From contig OU015568.1 in NCBI GenBank assembly GCA_907165135.1, positions 690,501 to 754,500 on the forward strand: 64,000 bases of DNA. Direction: 5' to 3'. Made by a program: the position numbers and the translations under genes. The notes below the pieces were generated by a model. It had not been told where the DNA came from. It worked only from the letters and a program-made list of their open reading frames with translations, and did no database searches. Every line of letters begins with the position of its first letter. Position 1 is the stretch's first letter. The stretch is from Oikopleura dioica (lineage: Eukaryota; Chordata; Appendicularia; Copelata; Oikopleuridae). Shown one piece after another: positions 32,727 through 44,500 of this stretch.

Positions 32727-33197
32727 ATGATTTTAATTGGCTTCCTGAGCACGGGAATGAATTGGGATACTCAAGGAAACCACTTGAGCAGATTGAGCTC
32801 GAGATCCTCCGCCGAACGGATTCCACTTTTCCGAAAACAAATGTTACAAGCGCGCACTTTTCTGCAATTCACAAATTGACAGCTGCAGTTGAACCTTTTT
32901 TTTCTAGCGACATTGATTTTGATAAACAGTCAGTTTAGCCGAGAAACTCTTCGAAAAACTCATCGGAATCGCCATGATCAGAATTTTCTTGAAACATTTG
33001 TCTCGAATTGCTCATGCATTTGCGATAGCACTCTTCGCCTGAAAATTGAAAGGTGCAATTTTCCCTACTTTTCGAAACTTACTGGTTCTGGAAAAAACTT
33101 GAGCGACGAGAAGCGAAAAAAGGATGAAGTTCATCAGGAATTGAAAAGTCTTATAAGGAAACTGTATGGTTCAGCGACTGTAGAGCTGTTTAAGTAG
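32727..33197 (+). CDS. Small secreted protein, function unknown
   Basis: Exons 32727-32877 and 32908-33197 (146 aa). The start gives a signal-like sequence (MILIGFLSTGMNW). The body is basic, and the later part has a Cys cluster (SNCSCICDSTL) and a Lys-rich helix near the C-terminus. The two open frames connect in phase only if a 30-base GA-AG intron is removed; a GT donor at 32888 would leave just 20 bases. The gene converges on CCDC39, whose stop lies 259 bases downstream. No family recognised. Confidence 0.45.
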
Positions 33198-33455
33198 GCA
33201 AGAAATTACTGTAATATTCATTAAACATGACATTGACGACTGCCATTTTTGCCGATACACTTGTTTTACTTGCTATGACAGCTGAACTTAGTTCTGATGC
33301 AAAATGACCACGCGAAAAAGTAGACTTTGTGCAAAATCTTTGACTTTCAAAATGATTTCGCTTTCATTTTTTATAAAAATAATCTTATTTATTAAAATAG
33401 TAGTAGTGACACTCGTCATTTGATGAGTATAAAATACAGACATGTGTGTTTTTTT

Positions 33456-36400
33456 CTACAGTTTGTCAAGAGTCTTGTTCTTGCTTTTGGTCGAGCTGGT
33501 GTTTGATCGAGTTGAGCGAACAGATCTAGCGGTTCCGGCGCGGCTGGATTCAGCAGAGTTTGGCGGAGCGCTTACTTGAGACAGGCCGAGTTGAACTAAT
33601 GAAATTGAATCGAAAGAAAGAGTTTGTTCTTTACCTGTGGAAGTGGCGATTGCTGCAGAGCCCTGAGAACTCCTCGATCCTCTGGAAACGATCGAACTTC
33701 GACTGGTCGACAATCTAGCAGAACTGGCGGGAGAAGAGATACTCGAAGGCGTCGGAATTCTCAGTCCACCAGCAGCCAAAGAGTCCTCAAGCTCGAGGCC
33801 TAATTCTGGATGTCGATCGCGAATCTTTCCGATGCTCTTGAGCGTTTCTTTCGACAGCTCTCGGAGGGCCTTGATTCGGGCATCAGCTTGGACGAAGTCG
33901 GAGGAGTATTGAAGTCCGTCGGCGTTCTTTTTGATGTCTTTTTCTAGCTTTGAGAGTCGCTCGGAGACGCGTTTTACTCGTTCATCGCTTTTTTCGACCT
34001 CTTTTTGGAGCTAAAATATCGTTATCAAAATGGGTAAAAATGAAGACACCAAGACTCACTGTAAGCCTCTTGCTATTCTGTTCATCAATGATCGCCTGCG
34101 TTCTGAGCAGCATCTCATTATGCGCGATAAGGGTCTGCTCCTTGAGATGGAGATCGTCTTCAAGTTCATTAACAATTCTGTTCTTGTGTCGCAGCGTTTC
34201 CGACACTGTGCGTCGATTGCGCTCCAAATTTTGCATCTCTTCGTGTTCTGCTGAGTTTTCATCTGCATGTCGTAGGCTAGAAATTAATGATAAGAACGCC
34301 AGTTGATAATTGGGAGACATAAAAGAGAACCTAGACAGTCTAGGCTAGATTCTGGGGGCTTACTTGTGTCTGAGTCTTTCATTTCCGCCATTGATGATGA
34401 CGAGCGTGTTTTCAAGCCCCTCGAGTTCAGTTTCAGCCTTTTTAATCTGCGCGTGAAGAATGTCTCCTCGTCGTTTGAGCGCTTCTTTTTCTTGAGCAGC
34501 TTGGATCACGTGGAATGCCTGCGACTTGTTTTCCTCGCCCTCTGGAGCTTTCAGCTGCATGTTAATGATTTCAAAGCGATTTCGAAGCTAGAAAAATCGT
34601 CAAAAAGAGATATTTTAAAGTATTATCGTACCATAGTAACTTTCGTTCTGCATTCATGAATCTTTTTCTGAATCGTCAGTCGCATCGCCTCATACGATTG
34701 AACATTGATCCTCGCCAGCGTTTCGTGCTGCTCAATTTCGATGCGTCGCTCCTTCAGGGACGATTCCAGCCGGGTCCGGTGCATTTCAAGATCGATAATG
34801 CCGCGCACGTGAGCGTCAGCCATTTCTTCGACCTTTTTGACTTTGAGCTTGAGGATAGCGTTTTCGACCATGAGATCTTGTTTTTCGCGGATCAGGTTTT
34901 CGTGTGCGCGTTTGCTAGTAAAAAAAGTCATTTACTTTATAAACAAGAAAACAAGTTAAAAAACAGGAGCCATCGCAAGTGGCATATTTTTTCTTACCTA
35001 GAATCATCATAAAGCTCAAACTCCTCAATTTTGCTGGAAACGTAGTTGTACTCCTTGGTGCATTTCTCCAGCAAAAGAGTAACCCTGCGACTGTTTTCGC
35101 TGAGTTTCCTCATTTGCGCGTCGATCATATTCTTTCGTTCTTGCTTCTTTTCGACCAGCGCCAGGAGTTTGTCGCGTTTTTCGATGATCGCTTGTTTCTC
35201 TTCGCTGTTTACTTCTCCAAGGACGCGGGCGATTCGACGCTCGAGGTTGGCGATTGTAAAGTCTTGATTGTAAATGATCTCTTGTGTTTTGATACTTTCA
35301 TGGTCGAGCTTCACCAGCGCGTTTTTCAGATTTCTAAGCCCGGCTTTCGCCCCATGATGCTCCAAATCAAGCTGTTTCTGTTCCCCGATCGCGTCTTGTA
35401 GCTCTTGGTGTTTCCTGAACGCGACTTTTCGGCATCTCGAGCTCATCGCTTCTTTTTCCTTCAACTTGGCCTCGTTTTCCAAGGTTATCTTCTCCGCTTC
35501 CTTGGCGGCTTCGGCGGCGGAGAGGAGACCCTTGCGAGCGCTCTCGGTCTTTTCTTCAATGTCGCGCATTTCGCCCTGCATCGTTGATAGCTTGCCTTCC
35601 ATTTGCTTGAATTGGCTCTTGAGCGAGTCGACCATCACGATTCGGGAGTCGTTTTCTTTGCGGGATCGGTCGCTCTTGTACTGCAGCGTTTTTACGTCGT
35701 CTTCGAGCTGGCGAGTTCGCTCTAGAATTGGGATTAATTACATGTTACACAGTCTTATAAAATGCCAAAAGCTGGGGCGGGAACCTTTGCTAAAACCTGA
35801 GTAAGGGTACTAAAGTATTTTCTGCGACAGATCATAGTCTCAAAAACAGGAATAAGGACCCTGACTCAGGCTCTTAAATAGGCATTCAAGCCCGAGCATT
35901 TCTTGTCTTACCTTTGATATATAATTTCTGCTCGCGAAGCTTGGAGTTCTGTCGTTCCTTGATGTCGATCTTCTTCTCCAGCTCCTTGTTATTCTCCGAC
36001 TCAGTCTGCATAAACGCCCGTTTCTCCTTGATCATCAGCTCTCGAGCGGTGATTTCTTCCCGAATCGCTTCGACTCTGTCCTCCTCGGATTTGATATCCG
36101 CATCTCTCTGCTTCATCGAGTTCAAGCTCGACTCCCACTGAGAGATCAGGTCTTGTCGGGCGGTGTGAGCGGTGCGGAACTCCTCGGCGATCTTTTCTAG
36201 CTCGAGTTGGGCGGTCAACGTCTCGGTGGTTTCCACTTCGAGTTTTCGGCGGGCGGCGTTGCGCTCTTCGGTCATTGTTTCGATGGATAATTGAAGCTCC
36301 TAAAGACAGTTATTGAGAAATCAAAGATTGACGATCGGAATTACCTTTATTTTCGAATCATCCTGCTTTCGATACTTCTGAAAGAGCAGCGCATCTTCGT

Positions 36401-36910
36401 CCCGTCTAGCTGACTCCTCCAACCAAGCTTCAAGAGCGTGCTGGTCCCATTGCATCTGATTCTTGAGCTGCTCAACCTTGCTGTTCGTCTGGTAGATCTT
36501 GTTCTCAAAGACATTTCGCTGTTCCCGAAGCGACTCGAGTTGCTTTTCAAGCGATCGGATGAGCTGCGAAAGGCGCGAGTTCTCGTGCTCGCTGACGACG
36601 GTAAAGTGCTTCTCAGTGTCGAGCTCTTTTTTGCGCGTATTTCGCATTTGAAGCGTATTCTGAAGCTCCTCCCGAACCGTCTTGAGGTGAGATTCTAAGT
36701 TCTTGATTTTGACTTTGAGATTCTCACTCTCTCCGCTTTTTTGGTCGTAATTGCGGCGAAGCTCTTGGAGTTTGGCGGTGAGCTAAAAGTTCAAAATCAA
36801 GAGTCGTCTACGCTATCAATTCATACCTTCTTGTTCTCCGAATTTGCGACCGGGATTTCCAACCCATCATCCCAGCCAATATCTTCAGCGATTCTTGCAG
36901 ATGAAGACAT
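33456..36910 (-). CDS. CCDC39: Coiled-coil domain-containing protein 39 (axonemal ruler)
   Basis: Exons 36910-36827, 36782-36345, 36299-35912, 35721-34998, 34914-34632, 34587-34364, 34276-34060, 34010-33456 (about 970 aa, all phases consistent). CCDC39 pairs with CCDC40 to set the 96-nm repeat of motile cilia and to dock inner dynein arms and nexin links. Nearly the whole protein is predicted coiled coil. Family landmarks match: DDGLEIPVANSENK at the N-terminus, QWDQHALEAWLEESARRDED, the QDDSKIK box, QEIIYNQDFTIANLERR, NSEEKQA, and EGEENKSQAFHVIQAAQEKE. The Ser/Arg-rich C-terminal tail is also typical. The length is close to the human protein (about 940 aa). A 42-base in-frame intron (near 33594-33635) within the tail is possible. 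The gene shows that the organism builds motile cilia. Confidence 0.93.
35790..35890. repeat. CCTGAGTCAGG-family remnant in a CCDC39 intron
   Basis: AAAACCTGAGTAAGGGTAC and GACCCTGACTCAGGCTC lie as inverted ends in the 190-base intron 35722-35911. They lengthen it relative to its 40-60 base neighbours. Confidence 0.5.
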
Positions 36911-36927
36911 TTCCTAAAAAGAGATTA

Positions 36928-38540
36928 ATTTTTCAGAAAATTTGCCTTCTCAAAACCGGTTAAAAATAGAACTGAAGCTAGAATTTTAATTTTCAACAAC
37001 AAAAATGTCGTTCTAGAAAAAAAATATTCAAAAAATCTAAGAATCTAAGCATAAGATCGGGAATCTGTTTAAAAAGTAGAGAATTCGATGAAAAGTCGCT
37101 CGGTAGCTTTGCCAGAGTAACAAAAAATTCTTGAGATTGGTCCTTGAGTCAGGTTTCTAACAGATCTATACAGATTGCCGAGACTGGTCCGGAATAAATC
37201 AACTTCTTACCTGGAATGGTTCCGTTCAAACTGATTTTCTCTTCACCGAAAACTGAAAACAAGGAAGCGTTCTAGAGAATCTTCTACTCGAAGTTTGCGC
37301 AAGGGATGATAACAATTCAAAATGTCTAAGGAGACTAGTTCTATCGATTTTTGTCCCGCAATGCGCCAACCAAAAATTTCCATCGAGCGTCTCCATGACA
37401 ACTGGAAGAAAAAAAATAACTATTTTCGAAAATCAGCGAAAGTCTACGGTAAAATCAAACGGAAAATAACAAGTCTGAAGAAGAAACCGAAACCGAGGAT
37501 AACATATCTCGATGGAAAGACGACCTGAGCGTGGATTGACTGCGCGGCTCGATGATTGCGCATCATTAACTTGAGAACTCCGATTTCCTACGGAGTTGAC
37601 CGGAGTCCACTCACTTTTTTGATGATCTAATGGATGAGTTGGTTTGAGAAGGAGTGTATTTAGCTAAACTTTCTTAAAAAACTTATACAGAGGCTCTATA
37701 TCCTGTGTTAAGGGATCCTAAATCAGGGTCACGGACAGTAATAGAACAAGCAACTCGGACAAGTTATTCCGAAATTTCACTCGGAAACAGGGCCTGATTC
37801 AGAGTTTAAGACGGGGCATTTTGCGGTAGAAAAACTGGCTTTTGGCCTAAGTTAGGCCGCCTAAACCTTTTGAAACGGAATCCGTTTAACGGAATATTTT
37901 TATTAGACACACCTTGAAGATAGTAAGTTCATTTTCCACCGATTTTACCGTTCCGTAATTCACGCAGAGTAAAAATACCCCAACGAAAGTTTACAGTCGC
38001 TTGAAAATCGGCTGAAAAACAGTGATTCAGAAGCCGGCTGTGTTTTGGGTTTCTTCTCAATAGGCTGGAAAAGTGGGCAGATATACGATCTAATGATTGT
38101 TGCGCAGAAATAGAAAATCGCCTGTAATTGCCCGATGAACTTTAAATGTGGAAACAACTAGCTATTTTTAAAACTCATGTTTCCGAGATATTTCTATTTC
38201 TATCATTCTCTTCGATATTCCAAAACAAAATATGACCAAATTTCTTTCAATAAAATAATATTAGTTTATTGTTTAGCTCAGTGACTGTAAATTGTAAATG
38301 TATCCGTAGCAGTGGCAGCATGAAACAAAAGAAACATGTAGCAAAAATTCGAATTTGGGCTAAATGATTGAGCTAGAAACTGATTGAAGTGAAAGGCACA
38401 TGAGGTGAGTGGACAGGAAGTGAGTGAGTGCCAGGAGAAAATGAGTGAGGAGCGAAGTTTTCGTTGCTCAGGATTCGGAGTTGTTCGACTCGGACGGATA
38501 GGCTCTTTTGAAGGGTTTTCGAAATTGAAATCATAGAAGA
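36928..38540. other. Mostly non-coding stretch between CCDC39 and the ankyrin gene
   Basis: It contains a CCTGAGTCAGG-like remnant (37137-37180), one small open frame (37322-37528), and AT-rich sequence with TTAGGCC palindromes near 37845. Nothing else is supported. Confidence 0.45.
37322..37528 (+). CDS. Small basic protein, hypothetical
   Basis: 68 aa from an ATG in good context (CAAAATG) to TGA. The second half is strongly Lys/Arg-rich (KKKNNYFRKSAKVYGKIKRK). It lies head-to-head with CCDC39, about 410 bases from its start codon. No domain, membrane segment or signal peptide is visible. Confidence 0.35.
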   Translation: MSKETSSIDFCPAMRQPKISIERLHDNWKKKNNYFRKSAKVYGKIKRKITSLKKKPKPRITYLDGKTT

Positions 38541-38552
38541 TTTGAACGAAAA

Positions 38553-41500
38553 TTAAAATTCAAATTGAAAACCATGCCTGGGGGTAGAGTCGGATGGAAG
38601 CGGCCCGTACAACGCGATGTACTTGTTCAGCTCAGCTTTGTATCCTTCGGCCTCTTTTTCGTATTTCTTCGACTTTTCCAGGGCTATCGCAAGCTCGCTC
38701 TCGAGGAGCGCGATCTGCTTCATTTTGTAGGGCATCAGGCTCGCCTTAAGAATTATTAGACTTATGCTGCATAATCATAAGTTATGCATCAAAAACGGTT
38801 AACTTACCGGAATAGAATCACAGGCACTAGCTGATTTGATGGAGATGTTAGACAACGTTATCTCCGACGGCGCCTGGGAAGATCCTGCCAACGATTGGCA
38901 AGAGCCTATTGTGCTTCCTAAAAATCATATTTGAAAGAGTCCCTATTTCAAGAATTCCTACCAGAAGTTGATCTCGCATCAAGTGAAAACCGCGGGGAAG
39001 CGTCTTGCACAGGTTCCTCACTCACTGGCGGCACTTCTTCTTTCTCTTCGTTCACTTGGTCGGTCTGCTGTCGATCTACTCGAGACTGAGCCAACTTTCT
39101 TGCCTCAAAGTGGCCTCGTCTTCGTCGGTGCCAGATGCGAGAAGTTTGCTGAGTGACAGGAGCAACTGGTTCAGGAGCTTGATCTTCGATGGGAGCTTCT
39201 TTCACTGTACTTTCTTCTGCAGCAGCTTCTTCAACTACAGCCTCTTCTTGGTCGACTTCACTCACAGGAGCGTCCTCGACGGGAGCATCTCTCTCTTCAT
39301 CATCATTATCTGGCTCGCCTCTGTTCATTTCAGAAGCCATTAGCTGCGAAGATTCTTGCATTTCAGAGGAACCAGCTGTAGAATTGAGTAATTTGTCGAC
39401 TTCCTGATCGCAAGCCGCTTCTTCCTCTGCATCGAATCGATAGCTTGCTCGGACATCATGGACAGGAGCTGCAGCTGCAGCAGGAGCATCAGGTGAAGAG
39501 CTGTTCACAACGGGATCTTGTGTAGCTTGTTCTGGATCGCTGGCGGCTTGTTCGTTCTCTATAAAGTTATATTTTAAACTAAATAAAGCAGTTAACTTTT
39601 AACCTTTCTTTTCGCACTCAGAAACAGCTGCATCAATGACTTCTCGAATGATGTTTTCGCAAAGTTCTCTCGCGAGTTCATTGAGCTCCCGGTCTTCTTT
39701 CTCCTTTTCTTCTTTGACGGCATTCTCGACAATCTTCTCGACATTTTTCTCATCCTCGTTTGCTAAATATACCAGGGTGTCAAATCGCGGGGGATCGAGA
39801 AGGGATCGCGCGCCACCGCCCACGCTCGATCCCAAGTCTGAAGGGATCGCTCGCGCGCTTTTTGAACGGAAAGGGATCGCGGTGAAAATAGCAGAGCAAA
39901 CGCGCGGGCTAGCGCCAGGCTTCATGCGTGGAATTTTCTCCGATCAAGCTCGCGCCGCTTTTCAAAAACTCAGAACTCTTCGTTATTGTCTCAAATTTTA
40001 TGAATTTTTCAGATCTAGTGTAGTTTTTCTCCTCTTTTTCTGATTAAAATTAAACTCATGTTCAAATTAAGTTTAATAAGTTTGTCTGATTATATTATTT
40101 AAAAAAAGAAAGAAATTACATCATTGTCTGTCGACAAAAGGGACAGCGGAAATGAGGAGGAAGGCTTCTTTTGTGACACGCCAAGCACATTGGTGGACAC
40201 TTTTCGCATTGAGCAGCAGCAAATACTTTTTGACAGTCATCTCGACCAATGGGACTAAATAATATGTTAAAATGTGAATATTGATACTCTTCCCCTTAAA
40301 TTTACCACCTAGGGTCGGACCCCTTACTTAGGTTTCCTTAGTTACTAAGGGTAAGGGTTTTGAAATTGATGAATCTGATGATCTCTGAAAACTCAGAAAG
40401 GAACTATGGAAAGGATTTTTTTCCGCCGAAACCCGAAAAAGGGTAAGTAAAGCATCCTTACCTTACTAAGGAAAGGACCCTTAGAAAGCAAAAAATTAAG
40501 GAAGGAAGTCCGACCCTAGCTTACCACTCCATTGGATCAGCGGGAATAAGAAGAACGGGAGGATCAATTTGGAGAGGATCATCTCCATATATTTGTAAGA
40601 CAAATATATTCAATAAACGAAGTCGAAAATGATTTCGAGATGCCGCGGCACGCTTTCGAGTCGTGAAGACGTGTTTTTTAAGCATCTTTTTATCATTTTT
40701 TGCTTTTTAGAGAGTTTTGAATTTGATAAACCTACCGATATAAGAAACATTGGCAGGAAGCGTTGATATGCGATTATTCACCAAATGGTTGATCAAAAAC
40801 AGCAACGGCTCTTTTCACGCGTTTCATTGTGAAAAGTAACTTCTCTTTGAATATTTTTTTTATTATGAAACTCTTGCTTTAGACTTTAAGATTGAATTAA
40901 CTTCAATCAAGCGAGACTTAGATCTATTCATATTATCCACGAATGTTGCTCGAATCTTCGATCTACCCGGGTCGTTCTCATCAATTTCAAGAGATCTTTT
41001 ATTTGTTTGATAATTTCTGTGCATGGAATAACGAGAGTGCTAGGGTTTCGCAAAAAAGCGAATTGGCACTGCGAATTTAGACCCCTGTTCAAACATTTTC
41101 CTGAGAAAAGTTATTTTTTCTGATGAAATAACGCACTTGGTTACATAATTGACTCGATCAGATGGTCGTATTTCCGCATGGTAATGAGAAAAGTGCCAGT
41201 CTAATGTTTGTGGCTTCACAGATTTCAAACAAATCGTGCACGCCATGGGGAACTTCCAAGCCTTTCTTGTCATACTTCTAAACTGATTTTTTTCGTTTTT
41301 TTCCAAACGTAAGAATAATAATTCTAGAGAATTTTCAAAAATAACATATTCTTGGTTCTGAATGCTTAACGGCTCAAAGACTCTCAAAAAATGAAGCCTC
41401 AAAATCGTTTTTGATACGTAGATTTTTGATTGGCTGATAGACAGTTTCGAGCGTTTTGATTGGCTGATAGACATTTCGAGAGTTTTGATTGGCTAATAGA

Positions 41501-44500
41501 CATTTTCGAGCGTTTCGATTGGCTAAGGGGCATTTTCAAGCGTTTTGATTGGCTGATTGACATTTTCGAGCGTTTTGATTGGCTGATAGACATTTTCGAG
41601 CGTTTTGATTGGCTAATAGACATTTTTGAGCGTTTTGATTGGCTAATAGACATTTTCGAGCGTTTTGATTGGCTAAGGGGCATTTTCGAGCGTTTTGATT
41701 GGCTGATAGACATTTTCGAGCGTTTTGATTGGTTAAGAGCCATTTTAGATCGGTTTGATTGGCTAAGGGCCATTTAAGGGCGTTTTAATCGACTTAAAGC
41801 CTGATTTATCCGATTTTGGTCAATTTTTGCGCGACTAAGGTTAATTTTTCTTGAAAATGGTTAATATTTGCATGACCTCGGTCAATTAATGCTTAGAATG
41901 GGTTAATTATTGCATGATCAAGGTTAATTTTCTCATGAATTCGGTTTATATTTACATGACCTCGGTCAATTTATACTTAAAAAAGGGATATTTTAGCATG
42001 ATCAAGGTTAATTTTTTCATGAATTTGGTTAATTTTTGCATGCAAAAGGTTTATAAATGCATGATTTCGACGGGAAATTTTCAGCAAAAAACATTTATTC
42101 AAATAGATTCTGTACATTTGGATAAGAAGACACTTGTAGAATGAGTTCAACAGTACTGGTGTTCAAGCAGTTTCGTTTTGAAGACATGATATCGTTCGCT
42201 TTCGAGAAGAGACGTTCGATGCTGCCGCTTGAGCCAGGAGTTGAGCGTATGAGTTGTGCGATTCTGGCGAATGTCGGGTAAGTTCCAGCGTGATGCGTGA
42301 AATACATCAAGCTCCGTTCGGCCGTACTGGCGGAGGTCTTGAACATGGGATCGAGCTGGTTCAACCATTGCTTGTATCTTTTGACGCTTTCTTTGCGCTC
42401 CATCTTGCTCTCCTTCTTGAACCATGCAGAGAACTCATCAGTTGATGATTTTTCGCATTCATCCTCGTCGCTCGAATATTGCTCCATTTCTTCCTCGAAA
42501 GTCGACTTTGCTTGAGAAGATGGAGGTGTCGGCGGAGCGCGCTCCTGTGAGTTTGGAGGAGTCAACGTCTTTGGCTGTGATGAAGGAGCTGCTGATGGTG
42601 TCTTCTGTTGCTGGTTTTCAACAGGAACCTAAAATAAAGTTAATTATTAATGCTGTTTTATGTAAAAATTGATCGCGTCTGAGTAAAAATGGACCTTTCC
42701 TATGAAAAATTCATCCGATTTCGGGTAAAAATTTACCGCTTAATGCAAAAATTAATCGAAACTTGGTAGAAATTAACCTTTTTTGGGAAAAAATTAACCA
42801 GCTCCGGGTAAAAATTAACCTTTACTTACAAGAATGAAGATTTCCTCAATTGGTTTGGTTTGCTCAGCTAGGTCAAAGAAGGTCTTGCGCATTGTCTCCT
42901 TCCAGACAGGAACTGCAGTATCGAAGCAATTGATGAGGGTGTCGTATGTAGACTTGGTGATGAACGAATCCTTCTCAAAGGCGTCGTCAAGTCGGTTACG
43001 GATCAAGGTGAATTCGAAGTGACGGCTAAAGAAGTCAAGGGAGAGCCCGATCAAAGCAGCTGGATTTGCTCTCGATTTGATGTAGGATCCTCTCGATGGC
43101 TTCCGTCCAGTGATGTTAGCACCGAAAATGTAGTCTGCTACGGTCAGAATCAGCTCCTGGTGGATTTCCTTGAAGTCAGCCGGATCAATTTGAAGCAAGA
43201 ATTTCAGCAAGTCGAACAGTTTTGTTAGAGTGTCACCAACCGAGAAGTGATCCGAATCGGTGGACGCCAGAGCAGGCTCGAAGACTTGGGAGACTGAGTG
43301 GAGGTAATGAACGAGCTTCCAGTCGATTTCGTGTAAGATCGACTTTGAGTCAGTCAGGTACTTCTGGTGGCGACGAAGAAGAGGTTCGTTTGCCATGAGC
43401 TGCTTGTAGGTCGTGATGAAAGATCTGAAAGATAAAGTTAATAATTACATATTTTCGATTAGTTTAAACATGACCTCGGTTAATTTTATCGTGAAACGGT
43501 AAATTTTTACATGAAAAGGGTCAATTTTTACATTGAAAGGGTTAATTTTTACATAAAGGGGTTAATTTTTACATTAAAACGGTCAATATTTACATGAAAA
43601 GGGTCAAATTTTTCACGAAAAGGGTCAATTTTTACATGGAATGGGTCAATTTTTACATGGAAAAGGTCAATTGTTACAAGCAATGATGAAGAACAAACCT
43701 GAATCTGATGTAATAGATCCTGTCGATCGTAACGAATTTGTCGTAATTCGGGTAGAATTGCCTGATGTGCTTGAGCTCGTCTTCAGTTGGAGTGTAGCTT
43801 TTCACCAGATCATTGAAGGATTTCTCGGAGCAGTCGTCTCGTTCAGCTCGATGATTGCATGCTGAGACCGCTTTCTCGATCTCGACACAGCTATCGCCGA
43901 CGATTGCATCGCTCTGGACAAGGGTAATATATCTAAAGTGAAGACGTTATTTGATGAAATAAGAATGATGTATTTACCTTTTTAACTGATTCGAAATCGT
44001 GTGGCTTGCACAGACAACGGCGAAGTAGTCGGAGAAGGCCTGAGCCATTGGCGCATCTCCAACAACTGGAAGTCGTTTTGCGTGAAAAAACTCGAGGATA
44101 TTCCAATCCGAGAGGACGTTTTCTAGTTGTCGACGTACATTCGCATCAGTTGCTTTGAAGATGACCCCGTAATGAAGAAGAAAAATCGTGTCTTTCGCAG
44201 GTTCGAATCGTAAAAGCCGATGAAGACCCCAAGGTATTTGCTACTTCTTTCTTTCGTTAGCCGAGGGCAGTCGAATCCATCAAGGACCAAGCAACATCTG
44301 TTTTCCTGGATGAGACCAGGCAGCTTGGACTTGACGATACCATTCGAAACGGTACTTTTGCGCCTTGAAAATTTATATATCCAAATATAATGGTTAATTT
44401 TTACCTGAGAATCTTCACAATTTTGTGACTGCTTATTCCATTCGCTATTGCCTGATGAGCCCTTGCGCAAAATTTCTTCATTGTTTCGGTTTCAAAAGCA

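Noticed and set aside
41399..41777. Long open frames on both strands with 10-residue repeats (SKRSKMSISQ and its antisense)
   Set aside because: They arise from a 30-base minisatellite whose unit is a multiple of three; there is no start context, splice context or domain.
41415..41790. Regular repeats that could be mistaken for a CRISPR array
   Set aside because: The units are contiguous with no unique spacers, and the genome is eukaryotic.
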